From NCBI RefSeq assembly GCF_011769525.1, contig NZ_CP050440.1, positions 1,923,501-1,987,500 of the forward strand: 64,000 nucleotides of DNA. The letters are read 5' to 3'. The position numbers were made by a program, and so were the translations under genes. The notes beneath the pieces are model-generated. The model was not told the origin of the DNA and did not search any database. It saw nothing but the letters and a program-made list of their open reading frames with translations. Source of the stretch: Tolypothrix sp. PCC 7910. Lineage in GTDB: Bacteria > Cyanobacteriota > Cyanobacteriia > Cyanobacteriales > Nostocaceae. This document shows positions 15,216-25,358 of the stretch, piece by piece (position 1 is the stretch's first letter; the number at the start of each line of letters is the position of its first letter).

Positions 15216-16661
15216 ATGAATCAAGTAGGAACCACATCTTGGAACTCAGTTCTTGCTACTTTTAAAAAAATTTGGGGTTATGAAAATTTTCGTCCCCCGC
15301 AGGGTGAAATTGTTAGTAGTTTATTGGCACAAAAAGATGCATTGATTATCATGCCTACAGGTGGAGGTAAGTCGATTTGTTTTCAACTGCCTGCGCTACT
15401 GCAAACAGGATTGACTTTGGTAGTTTCGCCTTTAGTAGCGCTGATGGAAAACCAAGTGCAAGAACTACGCCAGCTAAACTTGAGTGCAGCACTGCTACAT
15501 AGTGAACTACCTTCATCCCAACGTCGCTTAACTCTGCAAGCATTGGCACAAAACAAACTCAGATTATTGTATTTATCGCCAGAAACTTTATTAAGTGCGC
15601 CTGTTTGGGAAAAATTGTGTCAACCGCAATTGCAGATTAACGGCTTAATTTTGGATGAAGCCCATTGTTTAGTGCAGTGGGGCGAAACCTTTCGACCAGC
15701 TTATCGCAGATTAGGGGCAGTGCGGGAGGCATTGCTGAAATCAAAACCACCGGGAAGTAAAATTAGTGTGGCAGCTTTTACGGCGACGGCTGACCCTTTA
15801 GCGCAAAAAATTATTGCCACAGTTTTACAATTACAACAACCAGATATTTACCGCCTCAATCCCTACCGTTCAAATCTGCATCTCAACGTCTGCATCGCAT
15901 GGACTCCCAGAGGTAGAAAGCAAAAATTAGTCAAATTTATTCAAAAGCGATCGCAACAAGCTGGATTAGTCTATGTCCGCACACGAAGAGATAGCGAGAA
16001 TTTAGCAGCCTGGTTAGCAGAGATGGGTTACGCCACAGCTAGTTATCACGCTGGACTAAGTGCGACAGAACGCCGTGCTGTAGAAGCCAGCTGGTTAGGT
16101 GGTAAAATCCCATTTGTGGTTTGTACCTGTGCATTTGGCATGGGGATTAACAAACCTGATGTGCGCTGGGTCATTCACTTTCATGCGCCGCTACTACTTT
16201 CCGAATATGTGCAAGAAATTGGCCGCGCTGGGAGAGATGGGAAACCAGCAGAAGCATTGACATTGGTAAGTGAACCTACAGGTTGGTTAGATCCAGAAGA
16301 TAAACAAAGACAGCAGTTTTTTGAACAACAAATGCGATCGCAACAACAAACAGCACAGCAATTAGTGAAAAAATTGCCGAAACAAGGGGAAGTAAATACA
16401 GTAGCGCGACAATTCCCCGATGGTGCAATGGCTTTGTCTTTACTCCACAGTAGTGGACAATTAAACTGGCTTGACCCTTTTCATTACGTCATTAAGCCAG
16501 GGGTGAACCAGCAATCAACTACTCAATTGCAAGCCGCCAAGCACATGAACCAGTATTTGCATACTAAACAATGCCGTTGGCAATTTTTGTTAACCGCCTT
16601 TGGTTTTGCAAAAGAAGCCGCTAACTGGCGTTGTGGACATTGCGATCGCTGTTTAAGATAA
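15216..16661 (+). CDS. RecQ-type DNA helicase, short form
   Basis: A 481-residue superfamily 2 helicase. Walker A MPTGGGKS near 45-55, LDEAHCLVQWG (DEAH box), FTATADP, and the C-terminal motifs VVCTCAFGMGINKPDVRWVIHF and EIGRAGRDG (arginine finger region). A four-Cys end, CRWQ...CGHCDRC, gives a minimal RecQ zinc-binding region. It lacks the winged-helix and HRDC domains of E. coli RecQ (about 610 residues) and has a shortened linker, as in the RecQ-like helicases common in cyanobacteria. Expected role: 3'-5' unwinding in repair or recombination. Confidence 0.88.
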   Translation: MNQVGTTSWNSVLATFKKIWGYENFRPPQGEIVSSLLAQKDALIIMPTGGGKSICFQLPALLQTGLTLVVSPLVALMENQVQELRQLNLSAALLHSELPSSQRRLTLQALAQNKLRLLYLSPETLLSAPVWEKLCQPQLQINGLILDEAHCLVQWGETFRPAYRRLGAVREALLKSKPPGSKISVAAFTATADPLAQKIIATVLQLQQPDIYRLNPYRSNLHLNVCIAWTPRGRKQKLVKFIQKRSQQAGLVYVRTRRDSENLAAWLAEMGYATASYHAGLSATERRAVEASWLGGKIPFVVCTCAFGMGINKPDVRWVIHFHAPLLLSEYVQEIGRAGRDGKPAEALTLVSEPTGWLDPEDKQRQQFFEQQMRSQQQTAQQLVKKLPKQGEVNTVARQFPDGAMALSLLHSSGQLNWLDPFHYVIKPGVNQQSTTQLQAAKHMNQYLHTKQCRWQFLLTAFGFAKEAANWRCGHCDRCLR

Positions 16662-16760
16662 TTCGTAATTCGTAATTACAGGTAAAGAATTAGGAATAAG
16701 TAAAATAAAACGCTTGTATAGGAAGTATTTTCATTTATACAAGCGGTCTAATTACATCAT

Positions 16761-17753
16761 TTAAAATTGCCGTAAAAAGCGCAAATCGCTGGCATATAAG
16801 CGCCGAATATCGTCGATTTGGTGCAGAACCATTGCAAAGCGTTCGACACCGAAACCAGCTGCAAACCCAGTATAAATTTCTGGGTCATAACCTACGGATT
16901 TCATCACATTTGGATCGACCATACCACAGCCCATAACTTCCAGCCAGCGACCATTCCATTGCAAATCCACTTCGGCTGAGGGTTCTGTAAAGGGGAAATA
17001 ACTAGCACGGAAGCGAATCGGCAAATCGCCAAACATTGCTTGTAAAAATACCTTAATTACACCCTTGAGGTCTGTAAATGTCAGTCCCTCATCAATAGCT
17101 AGCAACTCGATTTGATGGAAAACTGCTGAGTGGGTAGCATCTACGTTATCTCGGCGATAGACTCGCCCAGGGGCCACAACCCGAATGGGTGGTTCTTCAG
17201 ATTCCATATAACGAATTTGCACTGAAGAGGTATGAGTACGCAGAAGATTGCCATCTGGCAGGTAGAAGGTATCCTGCATATCACGGGCGGGATGGTCAGG
17301 GGGAGTATTCAGCGCCTCAAAATTGTAATAATCTGTTTCCATCTCTGGCCCTTGAGCCACCGTGTAGCCCATGCCGACAAAGATATCCAGGGCGCGGTCG
17401 ATGATACCATTTAGAGGATGGATGCGACCTTGGGGGCTGTAGATTCCCGGCATTGTAACATCCAGAGTTTCAGCCTCTAACTGGGCTTGAATTTGAGCAG
17501 CTTCTAGGGCAGTGCGCTGCTTGTCTAAACTATTTTGCAGGGATTCTTTCACTGTATTGGCGATCGCCCCAATTTTGGGACGTTCCTCTGCACTCATCTG
17601 CCCCATACTTCGCAACAGTGCCCCAAGTTGCCCCTTCTTACCCAGATAACCTACTCTGAGTTCTTCTAGGCGTTCTAAGGTATCAGCGGCTGCGATCGCT
17701 TTTTCTCCTTCCTGCCGTAGTGCTAAAAGTTGAGCCTCTAAATTGCTAGTCAT
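16761..17753 (-). CDS. pheS: Phenylalanine-tRNA ligase alpha subunit
   Basis: Class II aminoacyl-tRNA synthetase alpha chain, 330 residues, the usual size. An N-terminal coiled coil (1-85) contacts tRNA; the catalytic core includes [53 protein letters not shown] (motif 2) and [12 protein letters not shown] (motif 3). It forms a heterotetramer with PheT, which is not in this window, as is common in cyanobacteria where the genes are separate. Confidence 0.96.
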   Translation of the reverse strand: MTSNLEAQLLALRQEGEKAIAAADTLERLEELRVGYLGKKGQLGALLRSMGQMSAEERPKIGAIANTVKESLQNSLDKQRTALEAAQIQAQLEAETLDVTMPGIYSPQGRIHPLNGIIDRALDIFVGMGYTVAQGPEMETDYYNFEALNTPPDHPARDMQDTFYLPDGNLLRTHTSSVQIRYMESEEPPIRVVAPGRVYRRDNVDATHSAVFHQIELLAIDEGLTFTDLKGVIKVFLQAMFGDLPIRFRASYFPFTEPSAEVDLQWNGRWLEVMGCGMVDPNVMKSVGYDPEIYTGFAAGFGVERFAMVLHQIDDIRRLYASDLRFLRQF

Positions 17754-18270
17754 TAGTTATTAGTCATTTGTCATTTGTCATTGGTCATTAGTTCCAGAAG
17801 TTGGTACAAATCACCAATCGGCTTAGTAATATGACCTTAACAGGCCAAAGGTAAGGGTTAAAGGAAGGTTGAAGGCTAAAGTATGAAGTTTGAAATTACC
17901 TATGATTCCATAATGAGTGAGGAATCACAAAAATTAGATTTTGCGCCGCACTTGCGGGTAAGGCAGATGCCTAGTAGCCATTACTTCATTCTTCATCCTT
18001 CACACTTCTTGAGTCCAAACCTCTGTTTACCAGTTTAAGGGACTTCCAGAAATTAAATTATTCATTTTTCACAGCGAAGACCATAATTGTATTCTCCTCT
18101 GCTTCCTCTGCTTCCCAAAGCGATTGATTATTTTGTTAGTTGCAAGCCCCTAAAGGGGATTCGGTGTGTGAGGATGTTTTTTTTCCCTGCTATTTGTGAC
18201 GCTCGACATTGACAAATGTCAGATAACAAATAACTAATGACTAATGACCAACGACTAATGACCAATAACG
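17754..18270. other. Spacer with TTAGTCA heptamer repeats
   Basis: Divergent spacer between pheS and surE. Both ends carry 7-bp tandem repeats of the TTAGTCA/TGACTAA type (17752-17790 and 18228-18268). The middle holds no convincing gene. The surE-side array runs almost to its start codon. Confidence 0.6.
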
Positions 18271-19068
18271 ATGAAATTACTCATTAGCAATGATGACGGA
18301 ATTTCTGCCTTGGGTATTCGTACCCTGGCCAACTGCTTGGCAGAGGCAGGTCATGAAGTGACTGTAGTATGCCCCGACAGAGAGCGATCGGCAACTGGGC
18401 ATGGATTAACTTTACACCAACCAATTCGAGCGGAAATTGTGGAGTCAATTTTTCATCCCGCAGTTAAAGCTTGGGCTTGTGATGGTACTCCTTCTGATTG
18501 CGTCAAATTAGCACTTTGGGCTTTGTTAGAGACACCCCCAGATTTAGTACTTTCTGGCATTAATCAAGGGGCAAACTTGGGCACAGAAATTCTCTACTCT
18601 GGGACTGTGTCTGCGGCTATGGAAGGAATGATTGAAGGGATTCCTAGCATTGCTTTCAGCCTTGCTAGCCATACGTCCAAAGAATTTCAAACTGCGGCTC
18701 ACTTTGCCCAGCAGCTAGTAGCACAACTAGCAGCAAAACCCTTACCAGAGTTAATGTTGCTCAATGTTAACGTTCCCCCAGTCAAATGGGAAGAAATTGC
18801 CGGAGTCACAATCACCCGCCAGGGAGTGCGACGCTACGTTGATGTGTTTGACAAGCGAGTCGATCCGCGTGGTAAAACCTACTACTGGTTAACTGGTGAA
18901 GTTCTGGAAGAAGTAGAACCGCCAGAAGGCTTAAATTTGCCACAACACATCCCTATAGATGTGCATGTTATCCGTAAAAACCACATTAGCATTACTCCAT
19001 TACAATACAATCTTACTTACGCAAAAGGATTACAACAATTATCAGAATGGGAATTCAAATTTACGTAA
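18271..19068 (+). CDS. surE: 5'-nucleotidase SurE
   Basis: Survival protein SurE, a metal-dependent nucleotide monophosphatase, 265 residues. The N-terminal [11 protein letters not shown] carries the D8-D9 metal pair; [15 protein letters not shown] and [26 protein letters not shown] are the other active-site signatures (Ser and Asn ligands). It dephosphorylates 5' or 3' nucleotides and is linked to stress and stationary phase in other bacteria. Confidence 0.95.
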   Translation: MKLLISNDDGISALGIRTLANCLAEAGHEVTVVCPDRERSATGHGLTLHQPIRAEIVESIFHPAVKAWACDGTPSDCVKLALWALLETPPDLVLSGINQGANLGTEILYSGTVSAAMEGMIEGIPSIAFSLASHTSKEFQTAAHFAQQLVAQLAAKPLPELMLLNVNVPPVKWEEIAGVTITRQGVRRYVDVFDKRVDPRGKTYYWLTGEVLEEVEPPEGLNLPQHIPIDVHVIRKNHISITPLQYNLTYAKGLQQLSEWEFKFT

Positions 19069-19363
19069 AAACTTTGTTATTCAAGGCAAATTTTGTAACT
19101 TTCGGCAATGAGTTAAAACATGATCGACAAATTTAAGCTATAAAGTAGAAACGCTGTTGATCTTACTGCTACATGTAAGCCCAAAGTACTTTAAGCTTTG
19201 GCTTTGTCATCTCTCACTCTGGTTGAAAAAACCTGCCGGAAAAAGGGTATGCTGTTTTACCAAGAAATTCCCCTCTGCCAAAATGGTAAGACCGCATAAA
19301 CTTAACAAAAATAAGTAACAATTTGTTTTATTGATCGCACGCTCAGTCCAGAAAGCAACACCC

Positions 19364-20260
19364 ATGTCTAGGTTAGAGAACCAATTTACCGTGCAATTTT
19401 GGGGCGTTCGCGGCAGCATCCCCAGTCCAGGGCCACACACCGTGCGTTATGGCGGTAATACCCCTTGCGTAGAAATGCAAGTGGGCGGTAAACGCTTAAT
19501 TTTCGATGGTGGAACAGGACTTCATGTTTTGGGGCAATCTTTGTTGCGCCAAATGCCGTTAGAAGGTCATCTATTTTTTACCCATTCCCACTGGGATCAC
19601 ATGCAAGGATTTCCGTTCTTTGCACCAGGTTTTATCAAGGGAAACCATTTTAAGATTTATGGCGCAATTGCTCCCGATGGTTCCACTATCGAACAGCGCC
19701 TGAATGACCAAATGCTGCATCCCAATTTTCCTGTGCCTTTGCAAATTATGCAGGCAAATTTAAATTTTTGTGACATTACTGCGGGGCAGCCAATACACAT
19801 TAATGACATTACTGTAGAAACAGCACCATTAAATCACCCTGGTGAAGCCGTGGGATATCGAGTTAACTGGCGTGATGGTGCTGCTGCTTATATTACTGAT
19901 ACTGAACATTTTCCTGACAGACTGGACGAAAACGTCCTCTGGCTAGCGCGTAATGCGGATATCCTAATATACGATTGTACCTATACTGATGAAGAATACC
20001 ATTCACCAACATCGCCGCGAATAGGTTGGGGACATTCCACCTGGCAAGAAGCGGTGAAAATAGCCAAAGCTGCTCATGTCAAAACCCTAGCAATTTTCCA
20101 CCATGACCCGGCACATAACGATGAATTTCTAGATAATGTCGGAAATCAAGCGGGTGAGGAATTTGCGGGTGCAGTCATGGCACGGGAAGGTATGGTACTT
20201 CATGTTCCTATTTCTGCGGCTATATCAGAATCTTGCCCTGTTGGGAAGTTATCTGCCTAA
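19364..20260 (+). CDS. MBL-fold metallo-hydrolase
   Basis: A 298-residue metallo-beta-lactamase-fold hydrolase. It opens with FWGVRGSIPSPGPHTVRYGGNTPCVE, a signature of the PhnP/cAMP-phosphodiesterase-like subgroup, and has THSHWDHMQGFPFF (HxHxDH), a second His in PLNHPGEAVGYR, D in DTEH, and IFHHDPAHND near the C-terminus. All metal ligands for two metals are present. The start at 19364 (MSRLENQF) is preferred to an upstream start at 19331. Substrate unknown; phosphodiester hydrolysis is likely. Confidence 0.87.
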   Translation: MSRLENQFTVQFWGVRGSIPSPGPHTVRYGGNTPCVEMQVGGKRLIFDGGTGLHVLGQSLLRQMPLEGHLFFTHSHWDHMQGFPFFAPGFIKGNHFKIYGAIAPDGSTIEQRLNDQMLHPNFPVPLQIMQANLNFCDITAGQPIHINDITVETAPLNHPGEAVGYRVNWRDGAAAYITDTEHFPDRLDENVLWLARNADILIYDCTYTDEEYHSPTSPRIGWGHSTWQEAVKIAKAAHVKTLAIFHHDPAHNDEFLDNVGNQAGEEFAGAVMAREGMVLHVPISAAISESCPVGKLSA

Positions 20261-20266
20261 AGTTTG

Positions 20267-20582
20267 TAAGTAGGTCGGCGAAATTAAAGATAACTGGCTG
20301 AGGCTGTCATTCTTACAAAATTCTGATGCCTGCGGCAACCCCTTCGGTGTACGGAGGTTTCCTCCGATCAACGCCAGTTCGTTCAAGTCGGGAGACCCGC
20401 CCACACGACTGGCTCGACTTTGCGCTTTGTCCTTAGTCATTGGTGAGCCACTGCGTTGGACGGGTTCCCCGGCTTGTTCGTGTAGCGTCTCCCCTTGGGA
20501 GAAGCAAGTGGCGACATTGGTAAGGATTTCAAGCTATTTACGTTTCTTAACATAGTTTGGTTTATTTCCACTGACTTACTTA
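20267..20582. mobile_element. MITE-like element, copy 1
   Basis: A 316-bp non-coding element with imperfect terminal inverted repeats (TAAGTAGGTCGG and CTGACTTACTTA) and a TA at each outer end, as expected of Tc1/IS630-type insertions. A second copy lies at 39204-39468; the terminal 40-60 bp and a core around 20371-20431 match, while copy 1 has extra repeat blocks. No transposase frame. It sits 7 bp after the preceding stop codon. Confidence 0.65.
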
Positions 20583-20689
20583 GTCGAAGCGATCGCAAAA
20601 TCTGCGATTATCCCCCTTTGACAAATCATGGTGACAGATGGATGCAAGAATTCCCAATCTAAAATCCAAAATGGTATTAGATTGGTGAA

Positions 20690-21125
20690 GAGAAGCTCTC
20701 AGCAGGAGAGGTTACTCTTGCGGTAAAGTGCGAAAACTGGAGAACACGCTTTGCGAGCTAACCAGGGAAGCACAAATGCCCATAGACTAGCTGCCTCAAG
20801 GGACGAGCAGGTACAATACTTGCTAAAACCCAAAAGCTTAGCTAAAGCCTCTTTGACTTTGGTGTGGGGTTCTCTGGACTCAGCCAAGATAAATCAAGCT
20901 GATAGACAGCACAAAACACCCTCACTTGCGACTGCCTGTAGGGTATGCTTTGGCTAATAGCCAAAGGGGTGGTAAACGCCGTGGCTACTCCCACAAGATG
21001 TTAAAGTCAGAGTGAAACCGCTCCAGATGAAAACTCTGTGGAGTCGCGGGATGTGCGTCAAGGGTGCCCTCCCAGGCAGTTACCCATAGGGAAACTTGTA
21101 CCTATAGGGGAACTTGTAGCTGATA
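20690..21125 (+). ncRNA. Candidate large structured RNA
   Basis: About 430 bp with little coding character but many local helices: CTCTC/GAGAG (about 20696-20710), CTTTGGCT/AGCCAAAG (20948-20966), CTCCA/TGGAG (about 21023-21045), and nested GGGT-GCC/GGC-ACCC (about 21061-21084). GC content and purine runs differ from nearby spacers. It is not RNase P RNA, tmRNA, SRP RNA or an FMN riboswitch by the sequences I remember. A stand-alone HEARO (IscB omega-RNA-like) element is my best guess but unproven. The frame over 20751-20957 has no support as a protein. It precedes ribF on the same strand. Confidence 0.4.
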
Positions 21126-21155
21126 GCTCAATAAACCTAAAATCCCAGAATCCAC

Positions 21156-22304
21156 GTGCTAAATTTGTCTCAAAATGGGTGTTCCGTGTGGGTTGGTTCT
21201 TCGAGTGAAGAACTACTAACACCAACTGCTGTTGCGCTTGGCAAATTTGATGGTATGCACCTTGGTCATCAAAGAGTCATCCAGCCAGTTTTGCAGCAAG
21301 CAAAAAGAGCAGTTACAGGGACTGCGTGCGATCAAAAGTTTGTGCAAGATGGGGGAAATTTACCAGAACGCTCACTTCATGATTTCACCAATCCTGCATC
21401 CCAACCAGGAAACCCCACAGCTACAACAAATGAGCATATATACTCTACTGTTGTGACATTTCATCCCCATCCACAGGAATTTTTCTCAGGTCAACCCCGT
21501 GCTTTGTTAACCCCACTTGATGAAAAAGTGGAACAATTGCGATCGCTAGGAATAGAACAGCTGGTACTATTGCCCTTTGATAAAGAATTATCAGCTCTGT
21601 CTCCAGAAGAGTTTGTAGAAAAAATTCTCGTGCAACAACTGCGATGTCAGCAACTTAGCGTGGGACAAGATTTCTGTTTTGGTAAACAGCGCGCTGGTAC
21701 AGCTCAAGATTTACAAATACTCGCCGCTAAGTACAATATTCCTGTCACAATCGTTACTTTAGAAACTTATGTAGGTAGCGATAAATTGACGGCAGACAGT
21801 AATTGTCCTAGTAATCCTCCTACCCAAGCGCCACCAATTAGTACTTCATTAATCCGCCAGACCCTAGAAAATGGCGATGTCAAAAGCGCTAATTTCCTTT
21901 TGGGAAGACCATACACTCTTTTTGGTGTTGTAATTCAAGGTCAAAAACTGGGCAGAACGATTGGTTTTCCTACCGCTAACCTGCAACTACCAAAAGACAA
22001 GTTTTTACCTCGCCTAGGTGTTTATGCTGTCCGCGTGTTGATGATTGATGAGACCCCAGATACTAAAGCATCAACAATATTAGGCGTAATGAATATAGGT
22101 AATCGCCCCACAGTTGATGGTACTCATACATCGGTGGAAGTCCATTTGTTTGATTGGTCTGGAGATTTGTACGGCAAAAAGCTGGCTGTACAGCTAGTGG
22201 AATTTTTACGACCTGAACAAAAATTTGACTCTCTAGAAGCCTTGAAAACACAAATTCAACTCGATTGTAATGTGGCGAAAGAAGTTTTGCTGTGTGAATG
22301 TTGA
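21156..22304 (+). CDS. ribF: Bifunctional riboflavin kinase/FAD synthetase
   Basis: Makes FMN then FAD from riboflavin. The N-terminal FAD synthetase half has GKFDGMHLGHQ (nucleotidyltransferase HxGH-like site) and VTFHPHPQEFF; the C-terminal kinase half has GRPYTLFGVVIQGQKLGRTIGFPTANL and NIGNRPT. At 382 residues it is longer than the usual 305-335: a poorly conserved segment (about residues 47-90) lies between the first two motifs of the N-terminal domain. Another short extension precedes STSLIRQ. The start is GTG with no clear Shine-Dalgarno sequence. Confidence 0.92.
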   Translation: MLNLSQNGCSVWVGSSSEELLTPTAVALGKFDGMHLGHQRVIQPVLQQAKRAVTGTACDQKFVQDGGNLPERSLHDFTNPASQPGNPTATTNEHIYSTVVTFHPHPQEFFSGQPRALLTPLDEKVEQLRSLGIEQLVLLPFDKELSALSPEEFVEKILVQQLRCQQLSVGQDFCFGKQRAGTAQDLQILAAKYNIPVTIVTLETYVGSDKLTADSNCPSNPPTQAPPISTSLIRQTLENGDVKSANFLLGRPYTLFGVVIQGQKLGRTIGFPTANLQLPKDKFLPRLGVYAVRVLMIDETPDTKASTILGVMNIGNRPTVDGTHTSVEVHLFDWSGDLYGKKLAVQLVEFLRPEQKFDSLEALKTQIQLDCNVAKEVLLCEC

Positions 22305-22385
22305 GTTGTGATTGCTGGCTGGGAATACTAGGGACTGGAGATTAGGACTAGGGACTGGGAAGATCAAGAGAAAAATAACAACTAA

Positions 22386-22452
22386 GCGTGAATTAATCAA
22401 TCCCCAGTACCCAATCCCCAATACCCAATACCCAATACCCAACCCCCAATCC
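22386..22452. repeat. CCCCAAT-type heptamer array
   Basis: Tandem 7-bp units of the type CCCAATA/CCCCAAT, G-rich on the minus strand. The array ends 8 bp before the moxR ATG, so it forms the leader of that mRNA. Confidence 0.8.
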
Positions 22453-22460
22453 CGTGGTGC

Positions 22461-23369
22461 ATGAGAGAAAAACTTGAGGCTTTAACACATAATCTGTCTC
22501 GTACCATCGTTGGTAAAACTGAAGCAATACGTTTGGTACTAGTCGCACTCCTAGGCGGTGGTCATGCTTTATTAGAAGATGTTCCTGGTGTTGGTAAGAC
22601 CCTGCTAGCTAAATCATTAGCGCGATCGGTTGATGGTAAGTTTCAAAGGCTACAATGTACCCCCGATTTATTACCTACCGATATCACTGGTACAAATATT
22701 TGGAACCCAAAAAGCGGCGAATTTAGCTTTCTGCCTGGGCCTATATTTGCCAATGTATTGCTAACTGACGAAATCAACCGCGCTACACCCCGGACTCAGT
22801 CAGCTTTGCTAGAAGTGATGGAAGAACATCAGGTAACAGTTGATGGTGTTTCTCGTGCTGTTCCCACACCTTTTTTTGTGATTGCGACTCAGAACCCGGT
22901 GGAATATCAAGGGACTTTTCCTCTCCCAGAAGCGCAGATGGATAGATTCATGCTGTCCTTGAGCTTAGGCTATCCTTCGGAGACAGAAGAACTCCAGATG
23001 TTGCAAAACCTCACGGATGGTATCAAGGTTGCCGATTTACAACCTTGTATTACGTTGAAAGAAATAGCTCAATTACGCCAACTCTGCTCTCAGGTCAGAG
23101 TAGAAGCGCCTTTACAACAATACATTTTGGATTTGGTACGGGCGACAAGACAGGATGAAGAAATTTCGCTTGGTGTCAGCCCTCGCGGTACAGTCGCTTT
23201 ACAAAAAGCTACCCAAGCCCTCGCTTTTATTTTAGGACGTGATTACGCCATTCCCGATGACGTAAAATTTCTCGTGCCTCACGTTCTTTGCCATCGCCTC
23301 ATCCCCAGAGGAGGACGCAGCGCCAGAACTGTTGTTGAGCGATTGTTACGCTCTGTTAATATTCCCTGA
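22461..23369 (+). CDS. MoxR-family AAA+ ATPase
   Basis: A 302-residue MoxR ATPase. Walker A EDVPGVGKTLLAKS (about 39-52), LLTDEINRATPRTQSALLEVMEEHQV (Walker B and MoxR signature), and sensor ATQNPVEYQGTFPLPEAQMDRFML. MoxR proteins act as chaperones for metal-centre insertion or complex assembly, usually with a DUF58/VWA partner; no such gene is next to this one. There is no Shine-Dalgarno motif, as the leader is a heptamer array. Confidence 0.9.
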   Translation: MREKLEALTHNLSRTIVGKTEAIRLVLVALLGGGHALLEDVPGVGKTLLAKSLARSVDGKFQRLQCTPDLLPTDITGTNIWNPKSGEFSFLPGPIFANVLLTDEINRATPRTQSALLEVMEEHQVTVDGVSRAVPTPFFVIATQNPVEYQGTFPLPEAQMDRFMLSLSLGYPSETEELQMLQNLTDGIKVADLQPCITLKEIAQLRQLCSQVRVEAPLQQYILDLVRATRQDEEISLGVSPRGTVALQKATQALAFILGRDYAIPDDVKFLVPHVLCHRLIPRGGRSARTVVERLLRSVNIP

Positions 23370-23543
23370 TGAGAAAGTGGGAGAGATAAGGGAGATTAGG
23401 GGGATGAGGGAGACAAATCAATTCAAAATTCAAAATTCAAAATTCAAAATTCAAAATAATACAGTGTTTCCCGTTCCCTCTCACAAGCACTAAACCCCAA
23501 TTACCAATTACCAATTACCCATTCCCCCTTCCCCTAAAAAACC
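23370..23543. repeat. AATTCAAA tandem repeats and spacer
   Basis: Short spacer with about five copies of CAAAATT (near 23420-23455) and TTACCAA heptamers near 23500-23518. No gene. Confidence 0.6.
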
Positions 23544-23897
23544 TTACCCAAAGGTTGAGCCATTCCAACCCCACATTGCACCTTTAGCATCTGCAAATTC
23601 TATATAAATCCGATTTTTGGCTACACCTAAAGCTTGGTTAATCTGCTGGCAGAAATCCTGACTCATCGTCGCAGTTTGCTCAGGTTTCATAGTACCGATA
23701 CTTTTAATTTCAATGTAACAAACTGGGTCTGTTGTACCAGCAAAAGTCATAGGTACATCCGGCTCAAAAGCAGTCATAACATAAGATTCCGGTTTGCCTA
23801 AATGCTTGGCTAACTTAGCAGATAGGCTTTTCAGCAAGCTTTCAATTTCAGTTCTTTCAGGCGCAGCAACAGAAGTTTGTACTTTAATTAATGGCAT
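23544..23897 (-). CDS. MIF-family tautomerase-like protein
   Basis: A 117-residue protein of the macrophage migration inhibitory factor family. The start at 23897 is chosen because it gives MPLIKV, placing the catalytic Pro directly after the initiator Met; an upstream start (23912) would bury it. The end, AMWGWNGSTFG, is typical of plant and cyanobacterial members. The fold is a homotrimer with keto-enol tautomerase activity in animals; the role in cyanobacteria is unknown. Confidence 0.9.
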   Translation of the reverse strand: MPLIKVQTSVAAPERTEIESLLKSLSAKLAKHLGKPESYVMTAFEPDVPMTFAGTTDPVCYIEIKSIGTMKPEQTATMSQDFCQQINQALGVAKNRIYIEFADAKGAMWGWNGSTFG

Positions 23898-23945
23898 AGT
23901 CAAAAATTCCAAATTGAAAATTAGTCAAAGCTCAAAGAGACGGAG

Positions 23946-23965
23946 AGACGCGATGAATCGCGTCT
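23946..23965. repeat. GACGCGAT palindrome, copy 2
   Basis: AGACGCGATGAATCGCGTCT, one copy of the family first seen at 4486-4513; it lies just upstream of the tautomerase gene. Confidence 0.75.
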
Positions 23966-24094
23966 GTACAAGAGTCAAAAAAAGTTGGCAATTTCCAGAT
24001 TAATTTTACCGAAGCGTAGGGAAGGGAGATAAGGCGGATGAGGAGGATGAGGGAGATATTCCATTACCAATGCCCCATGCCCCATGCCCAATAG

Positions 24095-24904
24095 CTATTG
24101 ATGCGACGAGCGAAATAGATGATTATGTTCAGGATGATATAAACGCGATCGCGCTGTTGCTTGTAAGAGTGCTGGACTAATTACATACAGTGTGGTACGA
24201 ATCAACTGTTCTTTCTGAGTACAGTCAGCCATTTCAGTGAGGGGAACAACCCGAATTTTTTCATCTGGCCAGCCGATGCGAAAGCAAATCGCTACTGGGG
24301 TATCAGCTGGATAGTGTTCTAATAATTTGGCTTGGGCTGTTTCTACATGGCGCGCACTCAAATATAAGCAAAGACTAGCTTGGTGTGCTGCTAGGGTTGC
24401 TAGTTCTTCAGTGGCGGGGACTTCTGTACGTCCGCTAATGCGCGTCAAAATAATAGTTTGTACTAAGTTGGGAACAGTTAATTCTACTTGCAGTTTAGCG
24501 GCTGCAGCTTGAAAGGCGCTGACACCTGGGATGACTTCAAAGGGGATTTCTGCTGCTTTTAACAGATGCATTTGCTCTTGGGTAGCGCTGTAGAGGCTGG
24601 GATCGCCAGAATGGAGACGAACGACAGATTTATGCGATCGCACTCTTTCTATCATCAGCGGTACAATCTCTTCTAAGGTTTTACTGGCAGTCCGAATAAT
24701 TTCTGCCTCTGGACGACAAAGATTTAAAATATCCTCAGGCACTAAAGAATCGGCAAATAAAATTACATCTGCCATAGCTAGCAGTTTTTGTGCTTTAACC
24801 GTTAATAAATCAGGATCTCCGGGGCCTGCCCCCACAATGTAAACCTTTGGTTCTACAGGGGATAACAATTTTTTGTCACATAATTCTTCTGTATATTCAC
24901 TCAT
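24095..24904 (-). CDS. cobM: Precorrin-4 C11-methyltransferase
   Basis: A 269-residue SAM-dependent tetrapyrrole methylase of cobalamin synthesis. VYIVGAGPGDPDLLTVKAQ is the N-terminal motif 1, VRLHSGDPSLYS the second, and EVIPGVSAFQAAAAKL plus LTRISGRTEVP distinguish the C11 enzyme (CobM/CbiF) from its paralogues. It stands alone here, as cob genes do in many cyanobacteria. Confidence 0.94.
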   Translation of the reverse strand: MSEYTEELCDKKLLSPVEPKVYIVGAGPGDPDLLTVKAQKLLAMADVILFADSLVPEDILNLCRPEAEIIRTASKTLEEIVPLMIERVRSHKSVVRLHSGDPSLYSATQEQMHLLKAAEIPFEVIPGVSAFQAAAAKLQVELTVPNLVQTIILTRISGRTEVPATEELATLAAHQASLCLYLSARHVETAQAKLLEHYPADTPVAICFRIGWPDEKIRVVPLTEMADCTQKEQLIRTTLYVISPALLQATARSRLYHPEHNHLFRSSHQ

Positions 24905-25052
24905 TGCAGCACAAAAAACAATTTATTAAAAAAAATTTTGGTAATTTTTCCGTGTCTTTCCGGATAACCTCTATTTCCCTAGTAGAGAGTAATGGTAGAT
25001 GCACCCTGGTTAAGCCCTGGAGATACTCTCTGGGGCATTTTTTATTTTTGGG

Positions 25053-25115
25053 TAATTGGTAATTGGTAATTGGTAATTGGTAATTGGTAATTGGTAATTG
25101 GTAATTGGTAATTGG
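25053..25115. repeat. Nine-copy TAATTGG heptamer array
   Basis: Nine uninterrupted copies of TAATTGG, an example of the short tandemly repeated repetitive (STRR) sequences of heterocystous cyanobacteria. Confidence 0.9.
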
Positions 25116-25310
25116 AATTTCTTCCCTTGTCCCCCACCCTGCGGGAAGGCCTTCGGGTTCGCCAGTTCCTTTATGCCGGGGAACCCGTCCACCGGACTGG
25201 CTCACCGCAAAGCGTCTACATCTCCCCAATCCCCAGTCCCCAGTCCCCAATCCCTAAGAGTTATTTAATTTTGAATTTTGAATTTTGCGTTCGCGAAGCG
25301 TGTCGAAGAC

Positions 25311-25358
25311 AAAAGTTGCGTGCGGGGGTTCCCCCCGTTGAGCAAACTTTTCAAGACG
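25311..25358 (+). repeat. Dispersed hairpin repeat A, copy 2
   Basis: Same hairpin as 1811-1860 with one or two differences. Confidence 0.8.

Noticed and set aside
20751-20957. Small protein of 68 residues
   Set aside because: It lies inside the helix-rich candidate RNA, has no ribosome site, and its sequence shows no domain.
20600-21155. FMN riboswitch before ribF
   Set aside because: The conserved RFN sequences are absent; the block is structured but different.
25010-25250. Reverse-strand frames with repeated ITNYQLP
   Set aside because: They are translations of the TAATTGG heptamer array.
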